DNA of 64,000 nucleotides. Source: Mesorhizobium sp. M1E.F.Ca.ET.045.02.1.1. GTDB taxonomy: Bacteria > Pseudomonadota > Alphaproteobacteria > Rhizobiales > Rhizobiaceae. The translations under genes were made by a program, and so were the position numbers. Positions 1 to 9,292 of the stretch are shown here, piece by piece; within the stretch, counting starts at the first letter, position 1, and each line of letters opens with the position of its first letter. The notes beneath the pieces were generated by a model. It ran no database searches. It was not told where the DNA came from and saw nothing but the letters and a program-made list of their open reading frames with translations. The stretch is taken from positions 3,486,501 to 3,550,500 of the forward strand of contig NZ_CP034447.1 in the NCBI RefSeq assembly GCF_003952485.1, given 5' to 3'.

Positions 1-627
1 CATCGAAGCGCGCAGCCGGCTGTACCAGCCGCCGACCTGCCACAGCACGATGATGCCGATCAGCGAGCCGACGGCGAACCAGGAGATGCTGGTCTGGCCG
101 AACGGCACGACGATGAAGGCGGCGAGCAGCGGTCCCATCGCCTGGCCGAAATTGCCGCCGACCTGGAACAGCGACTGCGCCAGGCCGAAGCGGCCGCCGG
201 AAGCGAAGCGGGCGATGCGCGAGGATTCCGGATGGAAGATCGCCGAGCCGATACCGATCAGCGAGGCGCCGATCAGGAGCAGCCAGTAATGGCCGGCATG
301 AGCAAGCACCACCAGCCCGATCAGCGACGAGGCCATGCCCCAAGGCAAGGAATAGGGCATCGGCCGTTTGTCGGTGATCATGCCGATCACCGGCTGCAGC
401 AGCGAGGCGGTCACCTGGAAGGTGAAGGTCAAAAGGCCGATCTGCCAGAAGTCGAGACCGTAATTGTCCTTGAGCAGCGGATAGATGGCCGAAAGCAGCG
501 ACTGCATGATGTCATTGACGCAGTGGCAGAAGCTCACCGCAAGAATGGCGGTGAAGGCCGTCGCTTGCGCCGAGGGGTGGCTGGCCGGCGCTGGGGTAGC
601 GACGGCGGCAGCTGTCGTGTCGGTCAA
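1..627 (-). CDS. MFS transporter, N-terminal part (cut by window edge)
   Basis: This is a major facilitator superfamily inner-membrane exporter. The 209 visible residues hold about six hydrophobic segments, beginning with a helix around the residues AFTAILAVSFCHCVND and the loop SAIYPLLKDNYGLDFWQIG, a layout typical of fosmidomycin-resistance (Fsr) type exporters. The frame stays open through base 1, so the C-terminal half lies outside the window. The start is a TTG at 627 preceded by GGAG eight bases upstream; no ATG fits better. It is divergent from the AraC regulator, which could control it. The substrate cannot be read from the sequence. Confidence 0.85.
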   Translation of the reverse strand, partial: MTDTTAAAVATPAPASHPSAQATAFTAILAVSFCHCVNDIMQSLLSAIYPLLKDNYGLDFWQIGLLTFTFQVTASLLQPVIGMITDKRPMPYSLPWGMASSLIGLVVLAHAGHYWLLLIGASLIGIGSAIFHPESSRIARFASGGRFGLAQSLFQVGGNFGQAMGPLLAAFIVVPFGQTSISWFAVGSLIGIIVLWQVGGWYSRLRASM

Positions 628-756
628 GGCAATTGCTCCGTGGTCTTTTTGGCGGCGAACCGCAGGCAGTCTTATAGGACGCTTGCCTTATAGTCGGCTT
701 GAATGGCGACTTCTTTCGTGGTTTGGTCCAATAGTTTCGCAAGTGGGCCACATCCG

Positions 757-1641
757 ATGCCGCATGGCCGGGAAATATTCAGGGGCGATGCCGCCGAGCT
801 CGGCCGGCTGCATGAAAGCCGCTGGCAATGGCTGGAACAGGCGGTCGGGCCGGCGGTCGCGCTGCCGACCGAATATCCCGACGGCTACCACGTGCCGCGG
901 CACCGGCACAGCCGCAGCCAGTTGCTGCACGCGCTGGTCGGCGTCGTGCTGGTGACGACCAAGCACGGCCGCTGGATGGTGCCGCCCGACCATGCCATGT
1001 GGATACCGGCCGGCATCGAGCATTCGGTCGAGATGCTGGGCGATGTCTCGATGCGCTCGGTCTATGTCACGCCGGACGCCATTCCCGGCCTGCCGGAGGG
1101 CTTGCGCGTCGTCGGCATCACCGGGCTCATGCACAGCCTGATCGTCGAATCGGAGAAGTTGCCGCAGGGCGGCGAGCTCGAAGGGCGCGCCGGATTGATC
1201 ATGGGGCTCTTGCTGCACGAGATCCCGAACCTGCCGGAACGGCCGCTCGGTCTGCCTTTCCCGTCGGATCCGAAGCTCGCGACGCTCTGCCGGCGCTTCG
1301 TGGCGGCGCCTTCGCCGCATGCGACGATCGACGAATGGGCGGATGCCGCGGGCATGAGCCGGCGCTCGTTCACCCGCGCCTTTCAGCGTCAAACCGGGCT
1401 GTCGCTGTCGACATGGCGCCAGCAGGCCTGCCTGTTCGCGGCGTTGCCGAGGCTTGCCGACGACGAGCCGATCACCAGAGTGGCGCTTGACCTCGGCTAT
1501 GACAGCGTGCCGGCCTTCATCACCATGTTCAAGCGCATGCTGGGCGCCTCGCCGCGCGGCTATATGCGCGGCGCGCGCGAGGCGGGCGAGGGGGCAAAGC
1601 GGTTAAGCGGCCCGGTCCGTGCCGAAACCGCGGTGGCTTAA
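757..1641 (+). CDS. AraC family transcriptional regulator with cupin sensor domain
   Basis: This is a one-component DNA-binding regulator. Residues of about 20-150 form a cupin-like sensor with the metal or ligand-type motif [13 protein letters not shown] and the segment [14 protein letters not shown]. The last 100 residues carry the double helix-turn-helix of AraC proteins ([19 protein letters not shown], then [20 protein letters not shown]). An upstream ATG at 703 is in frame, but the protein from 757 (294 aa) fits the family better. The gene is divergent from the MFS exporter, its likely target. Its 3' end overlaps the convergent prs gene by four bases. Confidence 0.9.
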   Translation: MPHGREIFRGDAAELGRLHESRWQWLEQAVGPAVALPTEYPDGYHVPRHRHSRSQLLHALVGVVLVTTKHGRWMVPPDHAMWIPAGIEHSVEMLGDVSMRSVYVTPDAIPGLPEGLRVVGITGLMHSLIVESEKLPQGGELEGRAGLIMGLLLHEIPNLPERPLGLPFPSDPKLATLCRRFVAAPSPHATIDEWADAAGMSRRSFTRAFQRQTGLSLSTWRQQACLFAALPRLADDEPITRVALDLGYDSVPAFITMFKRMLGASPRGYMRGAREAGEGAKRLSGPVRAETAVA

Positions 1642-2573
1642 TCGAACAGGCTCGAGACCGATTCCTCGGTCGCCGTGCGCGAGATCGCCTCGCCCATCAG
1701 GTCGGCGATCGAGATGACGCGGATGTTGGGCGCGTCGAGCACGGCCTGGCTCGGCTGGATGGAATCGGTGATCACCAGTTCCTGCAGCTTCGAACCGGCG
1801 ATGCGGGCAACCGCGCCGCCCGAGAGCACGCCATGGGTGATGTAGGCGGTGACGCTGGTCGCGCCGTTGGCGAGCAGCGCGTCGGCGGCATTGCAGAGCG
1901 TGCCGCCGGAATCGACGATGTCGTCGATCAGCAGGCAATCCTTGCCGGCGACGGCGCCGATGATGTTCATGACCTCGGATTCGCCGGGGCGCTCGCGGCG
2001 CTTGTCGACGATGGCGAGCTGCGCGTCGAAGCGTTTTGCCAGCGCGCGGGCCCGCACCACGCCGCCGATGTCTGGCGACACCACCACGACGTTGCCGAGC
2101 TGCTTGTATTTCGCCTTCACGTCGCGGGCCATCACCGGCACCGAGAACAGATTGTCGGTCGGAATATCGAAGAAGCCCTGGATCTGGCCGGCATGAAGGT
2201 CGAGCGTCAACACGCGGTCGGCGCCGGCGCGGGTGATCATGTTGGCGACGAGCTTGGCCGAGATCGGCGTGCGGCCGGAGGCGCGGCGGTCCTGCCTGGC
2301 ATAGCCGAAATAAGGGATGACCGCCGTGATTCGCCTTGCGGAGGAGCGCATGAAGGCGTCCATCATGATGAGCAGTTCCATCAGATGGTCGTTAGTCGGG
2401 AAAGACGTGGACTGCAGGATGAAGACATCCTCGCCGCGCACGTTTTCCTGGATCTCGACGAAGATCTCCTGATCGGCGAAGCGCCGGACGCTGGCCTTAC
2501 CCAGCGGGATGTTGAGATAGCGAGCGACCGCTTCGGCCAGCACCCTATTGGAATTGCCCGCGAAAAGCTTCAT
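1638..2573 (-). CDS. prs: Ribose-phosphate pyrophosphokinase (PRPP synthetase)
   Basis: This cytosolic enzyme makes phosphoribosyl pyrophosphate from ribose 5-phosphate and ATP for nucleotide, histidine and tryptophan synthesis. The 311-aa protein has the full family length. It shows the N-terminal [12 protein letters not shown] segment, the flexible-loop region [17 protein letters not shown], the catalytic stretch [13 protein letters not shown], and the PRPP-binding loop [13 protein letters not shown]. It is transcribed alone. About 165 bases without another gene separate it from the upstream lipoprotein gene. Its end overlaps the end of the convergent AraC gene. Confidence 0.97.
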   Translation of the reverse strand: MKLFAGNSNRVLAEAVARYLNIPLGKASVRRFADQEIFVEIQENVRGEDVFILQSTSFPTNDHLMELLIMMDAFMRSSARRITAVIPYFGYARQDRRASGRTPISAKLVANMITRAGADRVLTLDLHAGQIQGFFDIPTDNLFSVPVMARDVKAKYKQLGNVVVVSPDIGGVVRARALAKRFDAQLAIVDKRRERPGESEVMNIIGAVAGKDCLLIDDIVDSGGTLCNAADALLANGATSVTAYITHGVLSGGAVARIAGSKLQELVITDSIQPSQAVLDAPNIRVISIADLMGEAISRTATEESVSSLFD

Positions 2574-2738
2574 GCACCGTTCCTGGTGAAGGATGGAGAG
2601 ACCAAACAGACTCTCATGAGCCTTTTATGCGGGCTTTTAGCGGCCCGCGCCGGTATTGCAAGCCTCGTGATCGGGAATCCTTCGACAAGGCGCAACAAAG
2701 GCTGTCGGCATCGCAAGCCGGCAACACAATAGGGCGCC

Positions 2739-3350
2739 CTAGCCGGCGCCACCGCTGCCCAGCCAGGCGGTGAACTGGTCGATCGTCTGGTCGGCGATCG
2801 CCTGCATGGTCGCGGGAGCAACGGCCGGCCAGCCCTCGGTGCTGCCGACCGAAGGCGACTTCTGCTGGCCATTGATGCGGTGCAGGCGGTTGCCCGAGGG
2901 GTCGTAGACGTCCCAGACGTAGATGACGGTCGTGTCCTTGCCTTCGGACATCGTCGAAAAATAGCCTTTCAGCACATGCGTTGCCGTCTGGTCGGTGCTG
3001 CCGACAAGCGTCACGCCGCGCTGCCTGGCGCGCGTCTGCAGCTCCGCTGTCAGTGGTGCCGCGGCTTCCACCGAGGCGCCGACGATCGGCGCGACCTGCA
3101 GCCGGGTCTTGGCGATGGCGGCTGTCTGAGCGGGGGTAGCGGGCGCCGAAGCCGTCGCTGTCGCCGCAGGGGCTGGCGCGGTCGTCGTCGGCGATGTGGT
3201 GGCCGATGTGCCCGGGGTGGTCGGCAAAGTCTGAGCCGAACTCGCCGGCGGGGTGACGGCCGAAGGATCGAGGACGTCCTTGGCGTTGGTGCAAGCGGTG
3301 AGCGCCAGCGCCGCGAGCAATGACACGGTCGTCACCTGCGATCGTCTCAT
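2739..3350 (-). CDS. Putative outer-membrane lipoprotein of unknown function
   Basis: This 203-aa protein starts with a short basic n-region, a hydrophobic stretch and the lipobox LTAC, with the acylated cysteine at about residue 20, so it should be lipidated and periplasmic. Residues of about 30-75 are a low-complexity Pro/Ala/Thr linker. The C-terminal 120 residues form a compact domain (RLQVAPIVGASVEAAAP to TIDQFTAWLGSG). I do not recognise a named family. It stands alone between prs and the M24 hydrolase, both on the same strand. Confidence 0.75.
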   Translation of the reverse strand: MRRSQVTTVSLLAALALTACTNAKDVLDPSAVTPPASSAQTLPTTPGTSATTSPTTTAPAPAATATASAPATPAQTAAIAKTRLQVAPIVGASVEAAAPLTAELQTRARQRGVTLVGSTDQTATHVLKGYFSTMSEGKDTTVIYVWDVYDPSGNRLHRINGQQKSPSVGSTEGWPAVAPATMQAIADQTIDQFTAWLGSGGAG

Positions 3351-3404
3351 TTGCCCGAAAACTCCCTCGTGGCGACGCCCCCGCGTGAACCTACCATTAT
3401 GGAT

Positions 3405-4556
3405 TCACTGTACGATCAAGTCGAGATCATGGCGGGAGAGCGGCTTCGGCGCCGATTCCGTGGTGAGGTAGGTGCGGCCAAGGGTCATCGCCGACTCGGT
3501 CTCGGAGTCCATGATGATCATATGCGCGAACAGCGTCATGTTGGGCGCGATCGGCTCCGGATTGCCCTGGTAGAACATCGGCATATCCATCCAGGACGGC
3601 GTGAAGCGGGCGCCGACCGAATAGCCGCAGGCGTTCAGCCGGTGCTTGGTGAGATTATGCGCCTCGAGCGTGCGGGCATGCGCATCGAAGACATCGCCGA
3701 AGGTGTTGCCCGGCATCATCGCCTTTTCGACCGCAAGCAGCGCGGCGCGGGCGGCATCGAACAGTTCCTGGTGGCGCTTCGAGACCTTGCCGGTCAATGC
3801 GGTACGCATCATCGGGGCGTGGTAGTGATGGAAGACACCCGCCCATTCGAGCGTCAGCTGGTCGTTCTTGGTAAGCTTGCGGCGCCCGGCCTTATAGCGG
3901 CAAAGCAGGGCATCGGCGCCGGAGCCGATGATGTATTCGTTGGCGGGGTAGTCGCCGCCGCCGGCAAAGACGGCACCTTGCATGGCCGCCAGGATAGGCC
4001 CCTCGTCGCCGCCCTGCTTGATCAGCGGCAAGGCCGCATCCAGCGCATCGTCGGAAAGACTTGCCGCTTTTTCCGCCTTGGCGATTTCGGCCGGGCTCTT
4101 GAAGAGCCGCAGCCGGCCGACGATGCCGGAAGCATCGGCGATCTGGCCGAAGGTTTGCAACTGCTCATCCACGCGGCGGCCGTTGTAGGCGGTCAGGCCA
4201 TGCGTGTCGTATTCGACGCCGATGCGGGCGCCGAGCAGATCGAGGTCATTGAGCAGGTTGCGCAGGTCGATCGCCGGATTGGCGCCGTCGCGATCGGTCC
4301 ACAGCACGATGTTTTCGATGGTCGAGGTGTGGCGCGCTTGTCTCAAATCGGCCGAGCGGGTGAGCAGCACCATCGATCCGTCGGCCTTCACTACCAGACA
4401 CTGGAAGAAGCAGAAGCCGAACGTGTCGTAGCCGGTCAGCCAGTACATGCTCTCCTGCGCGAACAAAAGCACGGCGTCGAGCTTCTTCTCGGCCATTTCG
4501 ATCAGCAGCCGGTCGCGCCGCGCGTCGAATTCCGAACGTTCGAAATGCAGCGCCAT
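3405..4556 (-). CDS. M24-fold (creatinase/aminopeptidase P-like) hydrolase, probably metal-free
   Basis: The 383-aa protein has a creatinase-like N-terminal domain (about 1-130, with QESMYWLTGYDTFGF) and an M24 pita-bread domain (about 150-383). The five metal ligands of true M24 peptidases are not conserved: the first Asp position reads LTLEWAG, the usual GHG box reads NACGYSVGARF, and the last Glu-bearing boxes read FAHMIIMDSE and GRTYLTTES. Creatinase and ectoine hydrolase (DoeA) also lack these metals, so a C-N hydrolase is more likely than a peptidase. The start ATG overlaps the pgeF stop codon by one base (TAATG), so the two are translationally coupled. Confidence 0.8.
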   Translation of the reverse strand: MALHFERSEFDARRDRLLIEMAEKKLDAVLLFAQESMYWLTGYDTFGFCFFQCLVVKADGSMVLLTRSADLRQARHTSTIENIVLWTDRDGANPAIDLRNLLNDLDLLGARIGVEYDTHGLTAYNGRRVDEQLQTFGQIADASGIVGRLRLFKSPAEIAKAEKAASLSDDALDAALPLIKQGGDEGPILAAMQGAVFAGGGDYPANEYIIGSGADALLCRYKAGRRKLTKNDQLTLEWAGVFHHYHAPMMRTALTGKVSKRHQELFDAARAALLAVEKAMMPGNTFGDVFDAHARTLEAHNLTKHRLNACGYSVGARFTPSWMDMPMFYQGNPEPIAPNMTLFAHMIIMDSETESAMTLGRTYLTTESAPKPLSRHDLDLIVQ

Positions 4557-5344
4557 TATTCTTTCTCCAGAACGATTGCCGAAACCTGGCGCCCGTAATC
4601 CGCTTCCCTGCGGTGGGTGGTGCGCCGGTAGGAATAGAAAAGATCCTCTTCCGCGTAAGTGCAGCGGCCGAGCCCTTCGGCGGTCACGCCGGCCTTGCGC
4701 AGCCGGTCGACCGTATATTGGTTGAGGTCGAACATCGAGTGGCGGGGGTTCACCGACGACCTGAAATAGCGTTGGTTGCCGGCGTCGGCCTCGACGAAGC
4801 GGGAGACGAATTCCGCTCCGACCTCGTAATTGTCGGGTCCGATCGAGGGGCCGAGCACGGCGACGATGCGATCACGGCGGGCGCCGAGACCTTCCATCGC
4901 GGCAACGGTGTTTTCGAGCACGCCGGTGAAAGCACCTTTCCAGCCGGCGTGCGCCGCGCCGATGACGCGGGCTTCGGGGTCGGCGAACAGCACCGGCCCA
5001 CAATCGGCCGTCGAGGCGCCGACGGCGATGCCCGGCCGATCAGTGACGACGGCGTCGGCCTTGGGTCGCGGATACGCAAAAGGTTCCCTGGCGATGACGA
5101 CATCGGGCGAATGGACCTGGTGCGCGGTGAGGAGATGATCCGCCGGCACGCCCATCCAGTCGGCGACGCGACGGCGATTTTCGGCCACCAGCGTTTGATC
5201 GTCGCTGGAGCCCGTGCCGATGTTGAGGCCCTGGTAGATGCCGCCGGAGACGCCGCCGATGCGCGTGAAGTAACCGTGACGGATGCCTTGCGCCTTCTCC
5301 AGAAGAGGCGAGCGTACTGGATCGGGTCTGGTCTGATTCAGCAT
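4556..5344 (-). CDS. pgeF: Peptidoglycan editing factor PgeF / YfiH (multicopper polyphenol oxidase fold)
   Basis: The 262-aa protein belongs to the YfiH/LACC1 family, whose members act on purine nucleosides; the E. coli member prevents misincorporation of amino acids into peptidoglycan precursors. Visible family signatures are HGYFTRIGGVSGGIYQGLN near the N-terminus, the metal-site stretch HQVHSPDVV, ADCGPVLFAD, and AHAGWKGAFTGVLENTV. The ATG at 5344 gives the normal family length; the frame extends to a TTG at 5413, but that region looks non-coding. It is followed without a gap by the M24 hydrolase. Confidence 0.9.
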   Translation of the reverse strand: MLNQTRPDPVRSPLLEKAQGIRHGYFTRIGGVSGGIYQGLNIGTGSSDDQTLVAENRRRVADWMGVPADHLLTAHQVHSPDVVIAREPFAYPRPKADAVVTDRPGIAVGASTADCGPVLFADPEARVIGAAHAGWKGAFTGVLENTVAAMEGLGARRDRIVAVLGPSIGPDNYEVGAEFVSRFVEADAGNQRYFRSSVNPRHSMFDLNQYTVDRLRKAGVTAEGLGRCTYAEEDLFYSYRRTTHRREADYGRQVSAIVLEKE

Positions 5345-5449
5345 GGATGGGTTTGTTGTCCGCGTGGGCGATTTCGTCAAGGTGAAGTTCGGCGAGGGGC
5401 GAAGCTCGGGCAAGTAGCCGGGCCAGCTTGCACGGATTGCCTGTCGATG

Positions 5450-6517
5450 TCAGCCGGTTTTCGCCGCCGGCAGGACCTTCATCACCTTGAAGAGCTCGCC
5501 CATGGCATCTGAACCCGCGAGGCGTTCGACCGCGTCGGAAATCGCCTGCCGCGCGCCGTCATCGGCGTCGGCGCCGAGTGAACCGGCGCGCTCGAGCAGC
5601 CCCATGCCAAGCAGGAATTCGCCTTGCGTGGTCAGTTCCGCATCGAGGCCGTGCGCCCGGACGGTCGCTGCCAAGGCCGCGAAATCCACATGGGCGGTGA
5701 GATCGGCCTCGCCGGGATTGGCGAGCACGTCTTCGTGATCGTGCCTGCGCAGCGCCTGCAATGTGTCGCCGATGCCGGGCTCAAGATGGCCATAATCGAT
5801 GAAGAGCCCGGCGCCGCCGCGGCCGGCGATGCGCTCGGCAATCGCCGACATCAACGCCGCGCGGGCCGGCGCCACCTCGGCGATCGCGCCTTGCGGCGCG
5901 TCCGCCGCGCCCGACGGCAGCAGCGCCGGGTCGACGGAACCGGCGCCGGCAAAGAAATGGAGATTGTCGGCATCGTCGAGGCCGACCATCCGCTCGCGCC
6001 AGCCTGCGCCGACATGGACGAACTGGCGGATCGGCACCGCGTCGAACAGCTCGTTGCCGACGATGAAGAGCGGCTGGTGCGGCAGGGTGTCGATGGTCCG
6101 GTGCCAGCTCAGGGCTGCATTTTGATTGGCAAGCGTCGCTTTCTGGATCTCGATGAGGCGCGGACTGGTCTCGATCATGGCGAAGGAAGCGCCGGCTGCA
6201 AGCACCGGGTCGAGCCGCGACCATGTGCGCAGCATGTCCTTCATCAGTGTGCCGCGGCCGGGGCCGATCTCGGCGAAGGTGGCGGGAAGCGGCCGGCCGG
6301 CGCCCTGCCAGGCCTGGTAAAGCCAGACGGCGACAAGCTCGCCGAACATCTGGCTGATCTCGGGCGCGGTGACGAAGTCGCCGGCAGGGCCGAAGGGCTC
6401 GCGCGTCGTGTAATAGCCGTCCTTGGGGTCGAACAGGCAGAGCGCCATGTATTCGCTGACCGGGATCGGCCCCACGGCGCCGATCAGGTCGACGATGCGG
6501 TCCTTCAGGCGGGTCAT
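5450..6517 (-). CDS. Class I SAM-dependent methyltransferase, MidA/NDUFAF7 family
   Basis: This 355-aa protein is a member of the COG1565 family, whose mitochondrial counterpart NDUFAF7 methylates an arginine of respiratory complex I. The sequence shows the family N-terminus ([28 protein letters not shown] region), the SAM-binding loop [16 protein letters not shown], and the segment [17 protein letters not shown]. The bacterial substrate is not known from the sequence. Its ATG overlaps the end of lgt by four bases (ATGA), so lgt and this gene are co-translated; pgeF follows about 100 bases later in the same direction. Confidence 0.9.
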   Translation of the reverse strand: MTRLKDRIVDLIGAVGPIPVSEYMALCLFDPKDGYYTTREPFGPAGDFVTAPEISQMFGELVAVWLYQAWQGAGRPLPATFAEIGPGRGTLMKDMLRTWSRLDPVLAAGASFAMIETSPRLIEIQKATLANQNAALSWHRTIDTLPHQPLFIVGNELFDAVPIRQFVHVGAGWRERMVGLDDADNLHFFAGAGSVDPALLPSGAADAPQGAIAEVAPARAALMSAIAERIAGRGGAGLFIDYGHLEPGIGDTLQALRRHDHEDVLANPGEADLTAHVDFAALAATVRAHGLDAELTTQGEFLLGMGLLERAGSLGADADDGARQAISDAVERLAGSDAMGELFKVMKVLPAAKTG

Positions 6518-7368
6518 GCTGCCTGCGGCTGCGTCATCGGCTTCGCAGTCGCCATGGCCCAGATGCCGGCGAGCACCATCGGCGAGGACAGGATCATACC
6601 CATGGTCAGCCAGTTGGTGCCGAGCAGGTAGCCGAGCTGCTGGTCGGGCTCGCGGAAGAGCTCGACGAAGATGCGCGACAAACCATAGCCGCAGATGAAG
6701 GCGCCGCCGACGAAACGCGGCGTTCTCAGCTTCAGCCGAGAATGGGTGAGGAAGCGCAGCACCAGGAACAGCACGAGGCCTTCAAGCAGCGCCTCATAGA
6801 GCTGGCTGGGATGCCGGGTAAACGGGCCGCCATTGGGGAATTCGATCGCCCAGGGCACATCCGACGGTCGCCCCCAGAGCTCAGAATTGATGAAATTGGC
6901 GACGCGCACCAGTCCGAGGCCGACCGGCACGCCAGCCGCGACGACGTCGAACAGCGTCCAAGTGTGGATGCCGCGCTTGAGCGAGAACAAGGTCATGGCG
7001 AGGATGACGCCGAGCAGCCCGCCATGAAACGACATGCCGCCCTCCCAGACGGCAAAGATGTCGAGCGGATGCGCGATGTAGCGCGCAAGATCGTAGAAAA
7101 GCACATAGCCGGTCCGCCCGCCGAGCACCACGCCGATCGCTGCCCAGACGATGAAATCGTCGAGGTCCTCGGGCTTCATCGGCAGCTTGCCGTCCGGCCA
7201 AAGGCTGGCGTTGGTGACGAGCCGCTTTGCGTACCACCAGGCAAAGAGGATGCCGACGATGTAGCCGACGCCATACCAATGCACCGCCAGCGGTCCGATA
7301 TGGATGATGACCGGATCGATGTTGGGGAAGGGCAGAGAGGCCAGTGGCAGCAGGAAATATTCGCTCAA
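6514..7368 (-). CDS. lgt: Prolipoprotein diacylglyceryl transferase
   Basis: Lgt is an inner-membrane enzyme that transfers diacylglycerol from phosphatidylglycerol to the lipobox cysteine of prolipoproteins, the first step of lipoprotein maturation. The 284-aa protein has about seven hydrophobic segments and the signature [10 protein letters not shown], whose histidine is essential in the family, followed by the conserved [19 protein letters not shown] and [12 protein letters not shown]. The start is a TTG with GGAG eight bases upstream. It heads the lgt-methyltransferase-pgeF-M24 run. Several lipoproteins in this window (2739-3350, 23701-24111) are potential substrates. Confidence 0.96.
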   Translation of the reverse strand: MSEYFLLPLASLPFPNIDPVIIHIGPLAVHWYGVGYIVGILFAWWYAKRLVTNASLWPDGKLPMKPEDLDDFIVWAAIGVVLGGRTGYVLFYDLARYIAHPLDIFAVWEGGMSFHGGLLGVILAMTLFSLKRGIHTWTLFDVVAAGVPVGLGLVRVANFINSELWGRPSDVPWAIEFPNGGPFTRHPSQLYEALLEGLVLFLVLRFLTHSRLKLRTPRFVGGAFICGYGLSRIFVELFREPDQQLGYLLGTNWLTMGMILSSPMVLAGIWAMATAKPMTQPQAA

Positions 7369-7451
7369 ACTGGGGTCTCCCGGTTGCGGTCGTCTATCGG
7401 GCGCGGACCATGCGGCAGGGTTTTGGCGGGGTCAAGGCGGCTGCCGCGACC

Positions 7452-7754
7452 TCAATCCTCGGGGAATAGAATATTCTCAAAGTCCATCGCGCCGTGCAGG
7501 ACATGCAGGATTTCCACCGCGCCTGTGCTGACGCGATAGAAGATCAGATAGCGGCCGTGAACGCGCCGACGGACGCCCGACGACCGGTATCGTTCCACGA
7601 CTGGATGCCGCTCCGGCATGGTCCGCAATCGCAAGCAGTCGTCGCGCAGGTCCTGGATGAAGGTCACCGCGCGAAGTGGATTGTCGAGCCCGATGTGGTT
7701 GGCTATGGCCTCAAGGTCCGCTTTGGCCTGATCAGTGAAGGTTAGCGGCCTCAC
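7452..7754 (-). CDS. parE: ParE/RelE-superfamily toxin
   Basis: This 100-aa protein is the toxin half of a type II toxin-antitoxin pair. It has the ParE layout: FTDQAKADLEAIANHIG helix at the N-terminus, LRDDCLRLRTMPERHPVV in the middle, and the core strands GRYLIFYRVSTGAVEILHV. ParE toxins usually act on DNA gyrase. It starts with a GTG that overlaps the antitoxin stop by four bases (GTGA), giving strict coupling and ensuring that antitoxin is made first. It ends about 80 bases before lgt, on the same strand. Confidence 0.93.
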   Translation of the reverse strand: MRPLTFTDQAKADLEAIANHIGLDNPLRAVTFIQDLRDDCLRLRTMPERHPVVERYRSSGVRRRVHGRYLIFYRVSTGAVEILHVLHGAMDFENILFPED

Positions 7755-8011
7755 TTGCCCTTCTCTGCAATCGCCCTGTATTTCGCCTCAAGACGGTCGA
7801 ACACTTCCTCTGCTGGCGTCGACCTGCCTGCGTCGGCATCCGAAATGCCTTTGGCGAGTGCCGCATCGAGGGTGGCAAGGCGCTTCTCTCGCTCCTCGAC
7901 GAGGCGAACGCCTTCGCGCAATACCTCGCTTTTCGAATTGTAGCGGCCGGTGCTGACGAGCCGGTTCACAACATCTTCCAGCCGGTGCCCCAGGTCTGCA
8001 CTGATCGCCAT
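7751..8011 (-). CDS. parD: ParD-type antitoxin (ribbon-helix-helix)
   Basis: The 86-aa antitoxin begins with the ribbon-helix-helix DNA-binding segment (AISADLGHRLEDVVNRLVS, then GRYNSKSEVLREGVRL) and ends in a charged helix that would wrap the toxin (EEVFDRLEAKYRAIAEKGK). A strong ribosome site, AAAGGAGG, lies just before the ATG. ParD proteins repress their own operon, usually by binding a palindrome at the promoter; such a palindrome is present at 8042-8054. It forms an operon with parE downstream. Confidence 0.93.
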   Translation of the reverse strand: MAISADLGHRLEDVVNRLVSTGRYNSKSEVLREGVRLVEEREKRLATLDAALAKGISDADAGRSTPAEEVFDRLEAKYRAIAEKGK

Positions 8012-8041
8012 GACGGCCTCCTTTGAGAGGGTTCACTCTAT

Positions 8042-8054
8042 AATAATAGTTATT
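8042..8054 (-). promoter_or_regulatory. Candidate ParD operator / parDE promoter
   Basis: A 13-bp inverted repeat, AATAA-N3-TTATT, lies 31-43 bases upstream of the parD ATG in a short AT-rich patch of otherwise GC-rich DNA. On the minus strand the patch contains TATTAT/TATAGA hexamers that could be the -10 element. The location suits autoregulation by ParD. The repeat is seen directly; the binding role is inferred. Confidence 0.5.
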
Positions 8055-8152
8055 GGAATGGCCAGCTAGCAGGAATAGCAAGTCCGCATCGGATGCGCTT
8101 GCATTCCGCGCCGCTCGCCACTACGTGAAAAATCAGCAAGCGAGGATTTGCC

Positions 8153-8455
8153 ATGTCGAACGGACCGAACCGCATTCTCGACGAATTCGCCAAGCTGATG
8201 ACGGATGCAGCGGGGGCCGCCCAGGGCGTTCGGCGCGAGATGGAGACCGCCTTCCGCAGCCAGGCCGAGCGCCTGCTCAACTCCATGGAAGTGGTTCAGC
8301 GTGAAGAGTTCGAGGCCGCGCGCGAGATGGCTGTCAAGGCGAGGGAAGACAGCATCCAGCTTGCGGCGCGCGTCGAGGCGCTCGAGGCCAAGCTCGCCGA
8401 ACTGACCGGGCAGACCGCACCGGCGGCCGCGGCGAAGCCCAGATCAAAAAAATAA
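8153..8455 (+). CDS. ubiK: Ubiquinone biosynthesis accessory factor UbiK (BMFP domain)
   Basis: The 100-aa protein belongs to the YqiC/BMFP (COG2960) family. In enterobacteria UbiK is an accessory factor of the ubiquinone-synthesis complex and binds UbiJ and lipids. The sequence has an amphipathic N-terminus (NRILDEFAKLMTDAAGAAQG), a central QAERLLNSMEVVQREEFEA motif, a coiled coil with heptads (RVEALEAKLAEL), and an Ala/Lys-rich tail. GAGG lies eight bases before the ATG. It is divergent from parDE. Confidence 0.9.
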   Translation: MSNGPNRILDEFAKLMTDAAGAAQGVRREMETAFRSQAERLLNSMEVVQREEFEAAREMAVKAREDSIQLAARVEALEAKLAELTGQTAPAAAAKPRSKK

Positions 8456-8773
8456 TCGCTAAACTTTTCCACAAAGCGCGATCCGGAAAATCGCTTTGCC
8501 GTGAATCGCTTACCGGCATTGCATGAATCTTTTTGACAGCGCCTTTCCACATGCGAATGACGCAGTGCGAAAAATTGGGCTGTTCACGCGACTCCCGATC
8601 AATAGACTGAATTTGTTGCATGATTCGGAGCAGGGATCATGCGCCGGGCGGTGGGGTCCGGTCTGGAGTCTTTGCGTTTGAGAAGTTCCTGGCCGTCCGA
8701 GTTCTAGACAAGATTGTTCGTCGTGTGTGCCCCGCGGAGCGTGTGGCGCTCCCCTGAACACAGGAAGCATTCC
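8456..8773. other. Intergenic region between ubiK and ybjN with a degenerate palindromic repeat
   Basis: This is 318 bases without a gene. Bases of about 8456-8517 contain related direct and inverted pieces (AATCGCTAAACTTTTCC, GATCCGGAAAATCGCTTTG, TGAATCGCTT) resembling the GAAAACCG/CACTTTTC palindromic repeats found elsewhere in this window. The rest (8520-8773) presumably holds the ybjN promoter; I see no convincing gene or RNA. The ybjN ribosome site AGGAAG lies at its end. Confidence 0.45.
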
Positions 8774-9274
8774 ATGGAACTTCTCGAACTCGAATTCTCC
8801 CGCGAAATCCACCCGGTGGATGTCATCGAGCAGGTGGCCCACAACAATGACTGGTCCTTCGAGCGCGCCGGCGACGACGAGATCTCGATTTCGGTGACCG
8901 GCAGTTGGACCGACTATCATGTCTCCTTCTCCTGGATGGAGGATTTCGAGGCGCTGCATCTGGCCTGCGCCTTCGACATCAAGGTGCCGGAAACGCGCGC
9001 GCTGGAAGTGATGCGGCTGTTGTCGCTCATCAACGAACAAATGCTGTTCGGCCATTTCGACCTGTGGGAGCAGGAGGGCGCGATCATGTTCAGGCAGTCG
9101 CTGCTGCTTGCCGGTGGGGTCGAGCCGTCGAGCCAGCAGGTCGAGGTGCTGCTGTCCTCGGCGCTCGAGGCCTGCGAATGCTATTTCCAGGCCTTCCAGT
9201 TCGTCGTCTGGTCCGGTACATCGGCCAAGGACGCGCTGTCCAGCGTGCTCTTCGAGACCCACGGAAACGCCTGA
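8774..9274 (+). CDS. YbjN domain-containing protein
   Basis: The 166-aa protein is a member of the YbjN (type III secretion chaperone-like fold) family, cytosolic proteins of uncertain function linked in E. coli to motility and stress phenotypes. Visible family features are HPVDVIEQVAHNNDWSFER, a WTDYHVSFSWMEDFEALHL strand region, and the helical MRLLSLINEQMLFGHFDLW. The ATG at 8774 is preceded by AGGAAG; an upstream in-frame start at 8714 has no such support. csaA follows 18 bases downstream, probably in the same transcript. Confidence 0.85.
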   Translation: MELLELEFSREIHPVDVIEQVAHNNDWSFERAGDDEISISVTGSWTDYHVSFSWMEDFEALHLACAFDIKVPETRALEVMRLLSLINEQMLFGHFDLWEQEGAIMFRQSLLLAGGVEPSSQQVEVLLSSALEACECYFQAFQFVVWSGTSAKDALSSVLFETHGNA

Positions 9275-9292
9275 ACCAAGCAGACGCCAGCG

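Noticed and set aside
2614..3294. Alternative minus-strand frame overlapping the lipoprotein gene
   Set aside because: It lacks a ribosome site and any signal or domain, whereas the 2739-3350 frame has a clear lipobox.
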